Below, in pieces: positions 1-8,611 of a stretch of 38,480 nt of DNA. The DNA comes from an uncultured Oscillibacter sp. Lineage in GTDB: Bacteria > Bacillota > Clostridia > Oscillospirales > Oscillospiraceae. A program made the translations under genes and the position numbers. Under the pieces are notes generated by a model. The model worked only from the letters and a program-made list of their open reading frames with translations, was not told the DNA's origin and ran no database searches. Location: NCBI GenBank assembly GCA_910576845.1, contig CAJTJA010000017.1, forward strand, positions 1 to 38,480, given 5' to 3'. Numbering within the stretch: the stretch's first letter is position 1; every line of letters begins with the position of its first letter.

Positions 1-2
1 AC

Positions 3-290
3 GGCCTGGTGGTGTGGTTCTTCGCCATCTTCTCCATGGGCCTGCTGGGCGGCGAGCTGCCTGCCATGAGCATTGCCCAGGGTATGCAGTACCTGTTCGC
101 CTGCCTTCCCATGGCTCTCGGCGGCCTGTTTTCCGCCATTGCTCAGGGCCGCGTAGCTGCCGGCTCCATCAACATCCTTGCCAAGAAGCCCGACGACTGG
201 TCCAAGGGCATGGTGCTCTGCATCACCGTGGAGTTCTACGCCATTCTGTCTCTTTTGGCTTCTATGCTGATGATTATCAACATTTCTTGA
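3..290 (+). CDS. atpK: V-type ATPase proteolipid subunit K (c-ring), 3' part only
   Basis: Partial gene: the reading frame is open from the window edge and only the C-terminal ~95 residues are present. This is the second hairpin of the membrane rotor (NtpK in Enterococcus hirae), which carries the coupling ion through the membrane. Two hydrophobic segments are visible. The first leads into SAIAQGRVAAGS and the second contains TVEFYAIL, whose Glu is the ion-binding carboxylate. The Gln in IAQG lies where the E. hirae Na+-ATPase has a Na+ ligand (Gln110), so a Na+-type ring is likely; this is inference, because the first hairpin is outside the window. The E subunit follows after 26 bp with its own Shine-Dalgarno, as expected for one operon. 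Confidence 0.9.
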   Translation, partial: GLVVWFFAIFSMGLLGGELPAMSIAQGMQYLFACLPMALGGLFSAIAQGRVAAGSINILAKKPDDWSKGMVLCITVEFYAILSLLASMLMIINIS

Positions 291-316
291 TTGCCCCGCA
301 GAAAGGGGATTGAACC

Positions 317-901
317 ATGAACGGAATTGAAAGAATCACCCAGCGCATCAGCGCCGGCGCTCAGGCGGAGATTGACCGCGTTCTGGGCGAGGCCCGGGCC
401 GAAGCGGAGAAGATCACCGCCAAATACAAGGCCCAGGCGGATGCCGAAGCGGCGGACCTGGACGCCAAAAACAGGAAAGCCGCCGCAGAGCGGGAAGAGC
501 GCCTGGCCGGCACTGCTCAGATGGAGGCCCGCAAGGCCGCCCTGGCTGCAAAGCAGGAAATGGTGGAGAAGGCCTACGAACTGGCCCTTCAGAAGCTCTG
601 CTCCCTGCCGGAAGAGAAGTATACCGCCGTGCTGGCGGAGCTGCTGATCCAGGCTTCTTCCTCCGGGAAAGAGGAGGTTATCTTCTCCGAAGCCGACCGC
701 CGGAAGGTGGGCAAGGCCGCCGTGGAAAAGGCAAATAAGGACAGCGGCAAAAAGCTGACCCTCTCCGGGGAAACCCGTCCCATCCAGGGCGGCTTCATCC
801 TCCGCTCCGAGAACGTGGAGGTCAACTGCGCGTTTGATACCCTGGTACGCCTTCAAAAGGCGGAAACTGCTGGGGAAGTGGTGAAAAAGCTGTTCTCATA
901 A
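317..901 (+). CDS. atpE: V-type ATP synthase subunit E (peripheral stalk)
   Basis: A 194-residue protein of usual family length. Subunit E pairs with subunit G to form the peripheral stator stalk that holds the A3B3 head. The N-terminal ~90 residues are rich in Ala, Glu, Lys and Arg with few breaks, as expected for the long coiled coil. The C-terminal half is a mixed alpha/beta head containing GGFILRSENVEVNCAFDTL, typical of E subunits. ATG at 317 is preceded by GAAAGGGG. The stop codon (899-901) overlaps the first bases of a hairpin-rich element that separates this gene from subunit C. Confidence 0.95.
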   Translation: MNGIERITQRISAGAQAEIDRVLGEARAEAEKITAKYKAQADAEAADLDAKNRKAAAEREERLAGTAQMEARKAALAAKQEMVEKAYELALQKLCSLPEEKYTAVLAELLIQASSSGKEEVIFSEADRRKVGKAAVEKANKDSGKKLTLSGETRPIQGGFILRSENVEVNCAFDTLVRLQKAETAGEVVKKLFS

Positions 902-1077
902 TAGCTGGCGCACTTGAAAATCCGCAAAGCGGATTTTTAACCGGCGAGCCTATAGCTTGCCGGACGGGCAGAGCCCGTGCGCCGCGCTATTGAAGGAGAC
1001 ACACGGCCGCTCTGCGGTCATCTGCGGCCTGCCGCCGCAGACTTGAAAAACCAGTTTTTTCAAGTGTGTCGGCTATA
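900..1077. repeat. Hairpin-rich intergenic element with inverted ends (copy 1)
   Basis: This 178-bp non-coding block sits between atpE and atpC. Its ends are imperfect inverted repeats (900-920 against 1057-1077, 17 of 21 positions matching), ending inward in CTTGAAAA. Inside are consecutive short hairpins: AATCCGCAAAGCGGATT (918-934), CCGGCGAGCC/GCTTGCCGG, GGGCAGAGCCC, and ACTTGAAAAA/TTTTTCAAGT (1041-1065). The stretch 994-1019 matches 23707-23732 at 21 of 26 positions. Architecture and position just after a stop codon suggest a MITE-like or REP-like mobile palindrome. It may affect transcript stability inside the ATPase operon. Confidence 0.6.
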
Positions 1078-1094
1078 AGTAAGGAGGAAGTGTC

Positions 1095-2096
1095 TTGGCT
1101 AACAAAATCAAAGACACCGATTACCTGGCGATCTCGGCCCGCATCAAGGCTATGGAGACCGGGCTCCTGACACGAGAGCGGATGGAACAGGTCTTGGACG
1201 CCCGCACCGACGAGGAAGCGGTGAAAATTCTCCAGGAGTGCGGATATCCCGAACTGGATGCCCGAGACCCGGAGGCCATGGACGCCGCGCTGTCGGCGGC
1301 CCGGGAAGCCACTCTCTCTGATCTTCTGGACGGCGCGCCGGACCCCAGGTATATCGACATTTTCAAGCTGAAATATGACTATCACAACATCAAGGCCGTG
1401 CTGAAAGCCACCGCCATGCAGGTCAGCCCCGATTCCATGCTGATGGATATGGGCCGGGTTCCGGCAATGGTTTTAAAAGAGGCCGTCCTTGCCGGGCGGA
1501 TGGATGAACTGCCGGAGGGCCTGGCCGCCGCCGCTGCGGAGGCCAAGGAGGTGCTGGATTCCACTCGGGATCCCCAGCTTTCCGACATCGTGCTGGATCG
1601 CTGGTACTACCGGGAGATGATGGCCTCCGCAGAAGCAACAGGCAGTTCTTTCCTGGCAGGCTATGTCAAAATTCAAATTGACGCAGCAAATCTCCGGGCG
1701 CTGGTCCGTACCCTGCGGATGGGCAAAGGCGGAGACTTCCTGAAGACCGTTCTGCTGGAGGGCGGCAGCATTGGTACAGACGCCGTTATCTCCGCCGGCA
1801 ATTCCGGCGGAGGGTTGACGGAGCTATACGGCCCCACCCCGCTCCAAACGGCAGCGGAGGCAGGGGCGGAGGCTCTTCGTGGCGGTTCGCTGACAGCTTT
1901 TGAAAAGCTCTGTGACGATGCGGTGGGCGAGTATCTGGCCGGAGCGCAGTTCGTGCCCTTCGGCGAGGCTCCGCTGCTGGGGTATCTTGCGGCCCGGGAA
2001 ACGGAATATACCAATATCCGCATCCTGCTGATGGGCCGCGGGGCGGGATTGTCCGCCGATGTCATCCGTTCCCGTCTGCGGAACGGATATGTGTAA
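1095..2096 (+). CDS. atpC: V-type ATP synthase subunit C
   Basis: A 333-residue protein matching the usual length of bacterial V-type subunit C (NtpC, eukaryotic subunit d/AC39), the socket linking the central rotor stalk to the proteolipid ring. The N-terminus ANKIKDTDYLAISARIKAME and a Tyr/Arg-rich end (EYTNIRILLMGRGAG) are characteristic. The start is TTG at 1095, chosen because AAGGAGG lies at 1081-1087 with normal spacing and no ATG or GTG in frame is better placed. The 177 bp between atpE and atpC are filled by hairpin element 1, so the gene may be translated from an independently stabilised part of the mRNA. Confidence 0.92.
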   Translation: MANKIKDTDYLAISARIKAMETGLLTRERMEQVLDARTDEEAVKILQECGYPELDARDPEAMDAALSAAREATLSDLLDGAPDPRYIDIFKLKYDYHNIKAVLKATAMQVSPDSMLMDMGRVPAMVLKEAVLAGRMDELPEGLAAAAAEAKEVLDSTRDPQLSDIVLDRWYYREMMASAEATGSSFLAGYVKIQIDAANLRALVRTLRMGKGGDFLKTVLLEGGSIGTDAVISAGNSGGGLTELYGPTPLQTAAEAGAEALRGGSLTAFEKLCDDAVGEYLAGAQFVPFGEAPLLGYLAARETEYTNIRILLMGRGAGLSADVIRSRLRNGYV

Positions 2097-2108
2097 GGCG
2101 GTGAACGT

Positions 2109-2426
2109 ATGGCTATGACCTATCAGATCGCCGCCATCGGCGATTGGGAATCTGTTATGGGATTTCGTGCCCTCGGGCTGGATACCTATCCTGTTTCAAA
2201 CACGGCGGAGGCCAAGGAAAAGGTCCGGGAACTGGCAAAAGAAAACTGCGCCGTGATTTATTTAACGGAGCAGCTTGCCCAGGGGATGGAGGATGTATTG
2301 GCCCGCTATAAGGACGAGCTTCGGCCAGCCATTATCCTGATCCCCGGCCGGCAGGGGTCCCTGGGCATCGGCAAAAATAACATCCAGCGAGCGATTGAAC
2401 GCGCGGTGGGAGCCGATATTCTATAG
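2109..2426 (+). CDS. atpF: V-type ATP synthase subunit F
   Basis: A 105-residue protein of family length (called NtpG in Enterococcus). It sits in the central stalk with subunit D. The fold is Rossmann-like, with an N-terminal strand YQIAAIGDWESVMGFRALG, a second strand CAVIYLTEQL, and a C-terminal segment AIILIPGRQGSLGIG ending in a helix. ATG 2109 follows a GGCGGTGA ribosome site 12 bp after atpC. A second ATG at 2115 is possible and would shorten the protein by two residues. Confidence 0.93.
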   Translation: MAMTYQIAAIGDWESVMGFRALGLDTYPVSNTAEAKEKVRELAKENCAVIYLTEQLAQGMEDVLARYKDELRPAIILIPGRQGSLGIGKNNIQRAIERAVGADIL

Positions 2427-2600
2427 CCCCAAACCAGTATTTTTGTGGCACGTATACTGTCTCAAAAATGATTTCCATTCTTCCCCGCTTGGCGGGGAGA
2501 CCAAGGGAAACCTCCGGTTTCCCCCTGGGCCCCTTTCCGGACATGTGAGGACGGGGAGGGGAGTTCCGGCAAATTTATCCTGAAAGAAGGTTGCATAAAT
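2427..2600 (+). other. Intergenic spacer atpF-atpA with hairpins
   Basis: A 174-bp non-coding spacer. It contains short G+C hairpins (CCCCGCTTGGCGGGG and GGGAAACCTCCGGTTTCCC) with no following T-run, so they do not look like terminators. It ends with the ribosome site GAAAGAAGG that serves atpA. No promoter could be identified. Confidence 0.5.
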
Positions 2601-4370
2601 TTGAGCGGCAAAGTTGTTAAAGTTTCCGGGCCGCTGGTAGTTGCCACCGGGCTGTCGAACGCCAATATGTCCGACGTGGTCCGCGTTGGCCCCCAGCGAC
2701 TGATCGGCGAAATCCTGACTATGAAGGGCGACGCCGCCTCTATCCAGGTCTATGAGGAAACCTCCGGCCTGGGCCCCGGCGCTGTCGTGGAAACCACCGG
2801 CGCTCCCATGAGCGTAGAACTGGGCCCCGGCATGATTGAGGGCATTTATGACGGCATCCAGCGCCCTTTGGAGAAGATTGTGGAGAAGGTAGGCGCCAAC
2901 ATCACAAGAGGTGTGGAGGTCTCCGCCCTGGACCACGAGAAAAAGTGGGACTTCACCGCCATTGTGAAAGCCGGGGACAATGTCACCGGTGGCGACGTGA
3001 TCGGCACCGTTCCCGAGACTCCTGTAGTGCTTCACAAAATCATGGTGCCCCCCAATTTGAAGGGCACCATTAAGAGCATTCAAAGCGGCAGCTACAATGT
3101 TACGGAAACTGTCGCCACCCTCACCACTGAAGACGGCAAAGACATTCCCTTGACCATGGTCCAGAAATGGCCCGTTCGTATCGGCCGTCCCTATGAGAAA
3201 AAGTACTCCCCTGAGCGTCCTCTGTGCTCCGGCCAGCGGATTATCGACACCATGTTCCCCATTGCCAAAGGCGGTACCGCCGCCGTTCCCGGTCCCTTCG
3301 GTTCCGGCAAGACCGTGGTTCAGCACCAGCTGGCGAAATGGTCCGATGTGGACATCGTGGTCTATATCGGCTGCGGCGAGCGTGGCAACGAGATGACCGA
3401 CGTTCTGCGGGAGTTTCCCGAGCTCAAGGACCCCCGGACCGGCGAGTCCCTCATGAAGCGGACGGTGCTGATCGCCAACACCTCCGATATGCCCGTGGCG
3501 GCTCGTGAGGCGTCCGTTTACACCGGCATCACCATTGCCGAGTATTTCCGGGATATGGGTTATGACGTGGCCGTCATCGCCGACTCCACCTCCCGCTGGG
3601 CCGAGGCTCTCCGTGAGATGTCCGGCCGTCTGGAGGAAATGCCCGGCGAAGAGGGCTACCCCGCCTACCTGTCCTCCCGTCTTGCGCAGTTCTATGAACG
3701 CGCCGGCAGCGTGGAGTGCATCGGCTCCGATGAGCGCCGCGGCTCCTTAACCGCCGTGGGTGCGGTGTCGCCTCCGGGCGGCGACCTTAGTGAGCCTGTC
3801 TCTCAGGCCACCATGCGAATTGTTAAGGTGTTCTGGGCTTTGGACGCGTCCCTGGCCTATAAGCGCCACTTCCCCGCCATCAACTGGCTGAACTCCTACT
3901 CTCTGTATTTGGATACCCTCAAGCCTTGGTTTGATGAGAACTTCGGTACGGACTTCATGAAGGACCGCGGCCATGCCATGAGCATCCTCCAGCAGGAGGC
4001 CAGCCTGAATGAAATCGTCCAGCTCGTCGGTAAGGATGCCCTGTCCCCCGCCGACCAGCTGACATTGGAGGTTGCCCGGATGGTTCGGGAGGACTTCCTC
4101 CAGCAAAACGCCTTCACCGATATCGACGGCTATTCCAGTTACGACCGCCAAGGCAAACTGCTGGCGCTGATTCTCCGCTATGAGGCCCTGTGCCGGGACG
4201 CCATTGCCAAGGGCGCCGACGTGATGAAGCTCTTCGACATCCCCGTCCGGGAGAAGATCGGCCGGGCCAAGAGCGTTCCCGCCGAGGAGTATGTCAAGGT
4301 CTACGAGGAAATCGGGACCGAGATGGAGGGCCAGATCGCCGAGATCGCCGCCCAGGGAGGTGACAACTGA
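2601..4370 (+). CDS. atpA: V-type ATP synthase catalytic subunit A
   Basis: A 589-residue catalytic subunit of the A3B3 head; it hydrolyses or makes ATP. The Walker A loop GPFGSGKT lies at residues 231-238, followed by the A-subunit hallmarks GCGERGNEMTDVL and ADSTSRWAEALRE. The long insertion before the P-loop (the non-homologous region, about residues 110-200) that separates A from F-type beta subunits is present. The start is TTG at 2601, with GAAAGAAGG at 2582-2590. The stop TGA shares one base with the ATG of atpB (TGATG), so the two are translationally coupled. Confidence 0.97.
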   Translation: MSGKVVKVSGPLVVATGLSNANMSDVVRVGPQRLIGEILTMKGDAASIQVYEETSGLGPGAVVETTGAPMSVELGPGMIEGIYDGIQRPLEKIVEKVGANITRGVEVSALDHEKKWDFTAIVKAGDNVTGGDVIGTVPETPVVLHKIMVPPNLKGTIKSIQSGSYNVTETVATLTTEDGKDIPLTMVQKWPVRIGRPYEKKYSPERPLCSGQRIIDTMFPIAKGGTAAVPGPFGSGKTVVQHQLAKWSDVDIVVYIGCGERGNEMTDVLREFPELKDPRTGESLMKRTVLIANTSDMPVAAREASVYTGITIAEYFRDMGYDVAVIADSTSRWAEALREMSGRLEEMPGEEGYPAYLSSRLAQFYERAGSVECIGSDERRGSLTAVGAVSPPGGDLSEPVSQATMRIVKVFWALDASLAYKRHFPAINWLNSYSLYLDTLKPWFDENFGTDFMKDRGHAMSILQQEASLNEIVQLVGKDALSPADQLTLEVARMVREDFLQQNAFTDIDGYSSYDRQGKLLALILRYEALCRDAIAKGADVMKLFDIPVREKIGRAKSVPAEEYVKVYEEIGTEMEGQIAEIAAQGGDN

Positions 4371-5755
4371 TGATTCGTGAATACAAAACCGTAGAGGAGA
4401 TCGTCAGCCCCCTGATGATGGTCCGGATGGTGGAAAACGTCACCTACAACGAGCTGGTGGAGGTGGAGCTCCACGACGGCACCACCCGCCGGGGCCAGGT
4501 GCTGGAGGTCAACGGCGACACCGCCGTGGTCCAGCTCTTCGAGTCCGCCGCCGGCATCAACCTGGCCCAGTCCAAGGTGCGCTTTTTGGGCCATCCCCTC
4601 CAGCTGGGCGTGTCCGGCGACATGCTGGGCCGGGTGTTCAACGGCATGGGCGTGCCCATCGACGGCGGCCCCGCCATCCTGGCCGAGGAGTACCGGGACA
4701 TCAACGGCCTGCCCATGAACCCCGCCGCCCGGGACTACCCCAACGAGTTCATCCAGACGGGCATTTCCACCATCGACGGACTGAACACCCTGGTCCGCGG
4801 GCAGAAGCTGCCCATCTTCTCCGGCTCCGGCCTGCCCCACGCCAATCTGGCGGCCCAGATCGCCCGGCAGGCCAAGGTGCTGGGAGACGAGAGCGCCAAC
4901 TTCGCCGTGGTCTTCGCCGCCATCGGCATCACCTTCGAGGAGTCGGAGTTCTTCGTCAACGAGTTCAAGCGCACCGGGGCCATCGACCGCACCGTCCTGT
5001 TCTCGAACCTCGCCAACGACCCCGCCGTCGAGCGCATCGCCACCCCCCGCATGGCCCTGACCGCCGCGGAGTATCTGGCCTTTGAGAAGGATATGCACGT
5101 CCTGGTCATCATGACCGACATCACCAACTACGCCGAGGCCCTCCGGGAGGTCTCCGCCGCCAAGAAGGAGGTCCCGGGCCGCCGCGGCTTCCCGGGCTAC
5201 CTGTACACGAACCTGGCGACGCTGTACGAGCGGGCCGGCCGCCAGCTGGGGAAGAAGGGCTCCATCACCCTGATTCCCATCCTGACCATGCCCGAGGACG
5301 ACAAGACCCACCCCATCCCCGACCTGACGGGGTATATCACCGAGGGCCAGATCATCCTGTCCCGGTCGCTGTACCGCCAGGGCATCAATCCCCCTGTGGA
5401 CGTACTGCCCTCCCTGTCCCGTCTGAAGGATAAGGGCATCGGCGTGGGCAAGACCCGCGAGGACCACGCCAACACCATGAACCAGCTCTTCGCGGCCTAC
5501 TCCACCGGCAAGGACAACAAGGAGCTGATGTCCATCTTGGGTGAAGCGGCTTTGACCCCCACGGACCTGCTTTACGCCAAGTTTGCCGATGAGTTTGAGC
5601 GGCGCTACGTCAACCAGGGCTATGAGGAGAACCGCTCCATTGAGGAGACATTAAACCTGGGCTGGGAGCTTTTGAGCATTCTGCCAAAGGCAGAATTGAA
5701 GCGTATCAAACCCGAGCTGATCGAGAGATACTGGCCGAAAAAAGACGAGCAGTAA
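4370..5755 (+). CDS. atpB: V-type ATP synthase non-catalytic subunit B
   Basis: A 461-residue nucleotide-binding but non-catalytic partner of subunit A, at family length. In place of a Walker A loop it has GSGLPHANLAAQIARQ, which is normal for B subunits. The conserved TYERAGR-type stretch and the C-terminus NLGWELLSILPKAELKRI are present. Base use is odd: up to about position 5400 almost every codon ends in G or C, whereas the last ~350 bp use the T/A-ending codons seen in the neighbouring genes. The gene starts inside the atpA stop, and atpD follows 13 bp later. Confidence 0.97.
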   Translation: MIREYKTVEEIVSPLMMVRMVENVTYNELVEVELHDGTTRRGQVLEVNGDTAVVQLFESAAGINLAQSKVRFLGHPLQLGVSGDMLGRVFNGMGVPIDGGPAILAEEYRDINGLPMNPAARDYPNEFIQTGISTIDGLNTLVRGQKLPIFSGSGLPHANLAAQIARQAKVLGDESANFAVVFAAIGITFEESEFFVNEFKRTGAIDRTVLFSNLANDPAVERIATPRMALTAAEYLAFEKDMHVLVIMTDITNYAEALREVSAAKKEVPGRRGFPGYLYTNLATLYERAGRQLGKKGSITLIPILTMPEDDKTHPIPDLTGYITEGQIILSRSLYRQGINPPVDVLPSLSRLKDKGIGVGKTREDHANTMNQLFAAYSTGKDNKELMSILGEAALTPTDLLYAKFADEFERRYVNQGYEENRSIEETLNLGWELLSILPKAELKRIKPELIERYWPKKDEQ

Positions 5756-5768
5756 GGAGGGGTGAGCC

Positions 5769-6482
5769 ATGGCGAATATCACGGTAAGCCCCACCCGAAT
5801 GGAGCTCACCCGCCTGAAAGGCAAGCTGCGCACCGCCCAGCGGGGCCACAAGCTGCTGAAAGACAAGCGGGATGAGCTGATGAAGCAGTTTCTGGAAACG
5901 GTCCGGGAGGTCCGGGCCCTTCGGGCCGAGGTGGAGGAAGAACTGATGACGGTCCATGGGGCTTTCACAGTGGCCTCTGCCCTCATGAGCTCCGAGGCCA
6001 TGGAGCAGGCTCTGCTCTATCCGAAGCAGAGCGTGGAATTGACAATGACATTCCAGAACATCATGTCCGTCAATGTGCCGGTATATGACTTCCAGACTCA
6101 GACCCGGTCGGATTCAGACATCTATCCCTACGGCTTCGCCGCAACGTCCGGTGAGCTGGACACAGCGGTAGACGCTCTTGGGAAGGTGTTCAAGAAGCTT
6201 TTGAAGCTGGCGGAGATCGAGAAGTCTGCCCAGCTGATGGCGGAGGAAATCGAAAAGACCCGCCGCCGGGTCAACGCTTTGGAGTATGTGATGATCCCCA
6301 ATACCCAAGAGGCGATCCGTTATATCAACATGAAGCTGGACGAGAATGACCGTGCAACAACGATCCGGCTCATGAAGGTGAAGGATATGATTTTGAAGGA
6401 AGCCATTGAGGAACGGCAGGCGCAGGACGCTAGAGCCATAAGGACTTTCGGGGATTCGAGTGAGGCGCCGTCAGAGGTTTAA
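5769..6482 (+). CDS. atpD: V-type ATP synthase subunit D (central rotor shaft)
   Basis: A 237-residue subunit D, the long coiled-coil shaft that turns inside A3B3. The N-terminal helix NPTRMELTRLKGKLRTAQRG-like segment (here SPTRMELTRLKGKLRTAQRG) followed by KLLKDKRDELMKQF is diagnostic, and the C-terminal helix LEYVMIPNTQEAIRYINMKL completes the hairpin. It is slightly longer than the usual 205-215 residues, with an acidic Ser/Glu tail. A ribosome site AAGGAGGGG precedes ATG 5769. It is the last gene of the operon and a strong terminator follows. The subunit I and G genes expected in this operon are not in the window and probably lie upstream of it. Confidence 0.96.
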   Translation: MANITVSPTRMELTRLKGKLRTAQRGHKLLKDKRDELMKQFLETVREVRALRAEVEEELMTVHGAFTVASALMSSEAMEQALLYPKQSVELTMTFQNIMSVNVPVYDFQTQTRSDSDIYPYGFAATSGELDTAVDALGKVFKKLLKLAEIEKSAQLMAEEIEKTRRRVNALEYVMIPNTQEAIRYINMKLDENDRATTIRLMKVKDMILKEAIEERQAQDARAIRTFGDSSEAPSEV

Positions 6483-6529
6483 GGGGAGCCGTACCGTAAT
6501 TGTACCGCTTCTGCGACGGCTATAAAGCA

Positions 6530-6577
6530 AAAAAGGTGGTATTGTTTGGAAGGAATTCCGAACAATACCACCTTTTT
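6530..6577 (+). terminator. Strong intrinsic terminator after the V-ATPase operon
   Basis: A 17-bp perfect stem (AAAAAGGTGGTATTGTT at 6530-6546 with AACAATACCACCTTTTT at 6561-6577) is extended by a G-U and four more pairs to a GGAA tetraloop. T and A tracts on both sides let it work in both directions. It separates atpD from the convergent DUF3810 gene. Confidence 0.9.
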
Positions 6578-6674
6578 GTCAAATGCTTTATAAATTATCT
6601 CACAGTATGATTTTCAGTCCCAGAAGCTCTATGCCAAAGGTACCCGTCCTGCGCTTCACTGAATCTCTTAGTTT

Positions 6675-7784
6675 TCATCCCTGCTCCCGCTGGTAATAAA
6701 CTACCAGCAGATCCACAACCGTGCCATAGGACTGTATGCCCCGCTCATCACCGTAACCCTTCAGTATCCCGTCGTACACCTTATTGGAGGCCCGCTGAGC
6801 CGGCGTGTCTTGAAATTGAGCCCAATAGGCGTTGTTATAGGCCAGATCCAGCTGAACCTCCTCCGAAAGGCGCTCTCGAATGGTCCAATAAGCCTCCGGG
6901 TCTTTCGCATACAGCGCATTGCCCAGATATACGTAACCAACCAACCAGCCGGAATATACATAAGCCGGGTCTTCACTGGCAGTAGACGCCAACACCGCCA
7001 GGAAATTACACTCCTGCTCCGACGCAAATCCCCTTTGATGCGCCAGCTCATGTGCCACTGTAGACGGCAGCATACAAGCCGGACTATCCACATTGACATT
7101 GGATTCTCCAGTGTAGGGGCAGTAAAACCCTGTGAAATCCAGCATGCTCATAAGTCTGGAAAACGCCATGGCCTTTACGCCGGGATCATCAAACTCCAGG
7201 AAGGGAAATATTTTGGAGATTTCGTCATACACATGGACGCTGTTTTTCAGAATGTCCTCCCTTGAAACAGCAAACAGCCCATGTTCGTCCCGTTCTACCT
7301 TCCCCGCAGCTTCAACACTCTGAACTGCAAAATATTCCGTCACCGCCTTGAGATCGTCCAAGGCTACAGGCTGGGCATAAATGCCGGATTTATCCTGAAA
7401 GCTGTCTGTCCAGTAATTGATCCCCCATAGGAGACAGAATCCCGCGCAAATAGAGAGTACCATGCACAGCGCCCCCAGCAGTGCGCTGTAAACCCGGCTT
7501 CCCCGCTGTCCCTTCACCGCCCCAGCCACAGCAACAGCACTCCAAATCAGATATCCAATCCCAAAAAGGACCAGCCCCACCTCCAGAGCCTCCATAACAG
7601 AAAAGGGAACCCGATAGCACACTCTTCCGATTCCCTGTCGCAAAGGGCCGGTAATATGATCTGCCAGGGCATTCATCAGGGCTCTTTGCCCGCGGAGAAG
7701 AAGATAGGCCGCCAATATCCCCAAATCGGCAAACAGCCAAATGTGAAGTTTCTTATGATTTAAAAGAAAAGCTTTCAATCTCAT
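6675..7784 (-). CDS. DUF3810 family membrane zincin-like protein
   Basis: 369 residues. Three transmembrane segments lie in the first ~130 residues (about 14-31, 62-85, 100-125). They are followed by a soluble part with VAHELAHQRGFASEQE, whose H245-E-x-x-H is a zinc-metallopeptidase motif followed by a possible third ligand Glu. This pattern matches the DUF3810 family, of unknown function; proteolytic activity is inference from the motif. The ATG at 7784 has GGAGAAGGG just upstream. The gene lies 89 bp behind the ABC transporter operon on the same strand, separated only by two weak hairpins, so it may be co-transcribed with it. Confidence 0.8.
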   Translation of the reverse strand: MRLKAFLLNHKKLHIWLFADLGILAAYLLLRGQRALMNALADHITGPLRQGIGRVCYRVPFSVMEALEVGLVLFGIGYLIWSAVAVAGAVKGQRGSRVYSALLGALCMVLSICAGFCLLWGINYWTDSFQDKSGIYAQPVALDDLKAVTEYFAVQSVEAAGKVERDEHGLFAVSREDILKNSVHVYDEISKIFPFLEFDDPGVKAMAFSRLMSMLDFTGFYCPYTGESNVNVDSPACMLPSTVAHELAHQRGFASEQECNFLAVLASTASEDPAYVYSGWLVGYVYLGNALYAKDPEAYWTIRERLSEEVQLDLAYNNAYWAQFQDTPAQRASNKVYDGILKGYGDERGIQSYGTVVDLLVVYYQREQG

Positions 7785-7873
7785 TACCCTTCTCCGTTGC
7801 CGTCCCTGTGGCTTTGCAAATTGCCAAGCCTGACGGTATGTCAGCTCCCGCTCTTTTCAAAAAAAGGCAGCAA

Positions 7874-8611
7874 CTACTCTGCCGCAGCCAAAAGCTGTTT
7901 GGTATATTCCTCTTTGGGACAATGAAAGATTTCATCCACGGTCCCCTGCTCAATAATGCGTCCCCTTTTCATCACCAACACCCGGTCGCAGAGCTGGTAA
8001 ACCACATTTAGATCGTGAGAAATAAAAAGATAGCTTAAATCCAGTTCCCGGCGGAGCGTCCGGAGCATATCCAGCAGCTGGGCTTGTATCGTGACATCCA
8101 AGGCGGATACCGGCTCGTCGGCAATCAGGAATTTAGGCTGCTGAATCAGCGCCGCTCCAATACTGACCCGCTGGCACTGGCCGCCGGAGAGCTCCGCCGG
8201 CTTCGCCGCAAGGTAATCTTCCGTCAATTCTACACGCGCCAGCATTTCCCGAACCAGGCGCTTCCGTTCCGCTCTGTCATATTTGCCGCAGGCTCGCAGA
8301 GGTTCTTCCAAGTTCCACTCTACGCTGTAAAAAGGATTTAAAGCGCTGTAAGGGTCCTGAAAAACCATCTGGGGTCTCTTTGTGTAATGAACAACCTCTC
8401 CCCGCTCCGGCCGAACCATTCCCAGGATCGTCCGGGCCAACGTAGACTTCCCCGTCCCGGACTCGCCCACCAGGCCCAGTATCTCTCCATGAAAAACATC
8501 GAAGGTGACGTCCTGAAGAACTTCCTGCCGCTCCTTCTTTCCCAGCAGTCCTCCCCCGTCGGTATAGCCGCTGAAAACATGCTTCAGGGATAACACCAGC
8601 TCCCCGCTCAT
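7874..8611 (-). CDS. Peptide/nickel-type ABC transporter ATPase (second)
   Basis: A 245-residue ABC ATPase with Walker A GESGTGKS, Q-loop VFQDPYSALNPF, signature LSGGQCQR, Walker B FLIADEPVSALD and H-loop FISHDLNVV. It belongs to the Opp/Dpp/Nik branch (DppF/OppF/NikE position). It lacks most of the C-terminal extension of Opp/Dpp ATPases and stops soon after CPKEEYTKQL, so its length is closer to NikE. Its start overlaps the upstream ATPase gene by 4 bp. It energises import together with that protein. Substrate cannot be read from the ATPase. Confidence 0.93.
   Translation of the reverse strand: MSGELVLSLKHVFSGYTDGGGLLGKKERQEVLQDVTFDVFHGEILGLVGESGTGKSTLARTILGMVRPERGEVVHYTKRPQMVFQDPYSALNPFYSVEWNLEEPLRACGKYDRAERKRLVREMLARVELTEDYLAAKPAELSGGQCQRVSIGAALIQQPKFLIADEPVSALDVTIQAQLLDMLRTLRRELDLSYLFISHDLNVVYQLCDRVLVMKRGRIIEQGTVDEIFHCPKEEYTKQLLAAAE

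Noticed and set aside
4301..5467. 388-codon minus-strand frame across atpA/atpB
   Set aside because: Shadow caused by the extreme GC3 of atpB; no ribosome site and low-complexity Gly/Val/His product.
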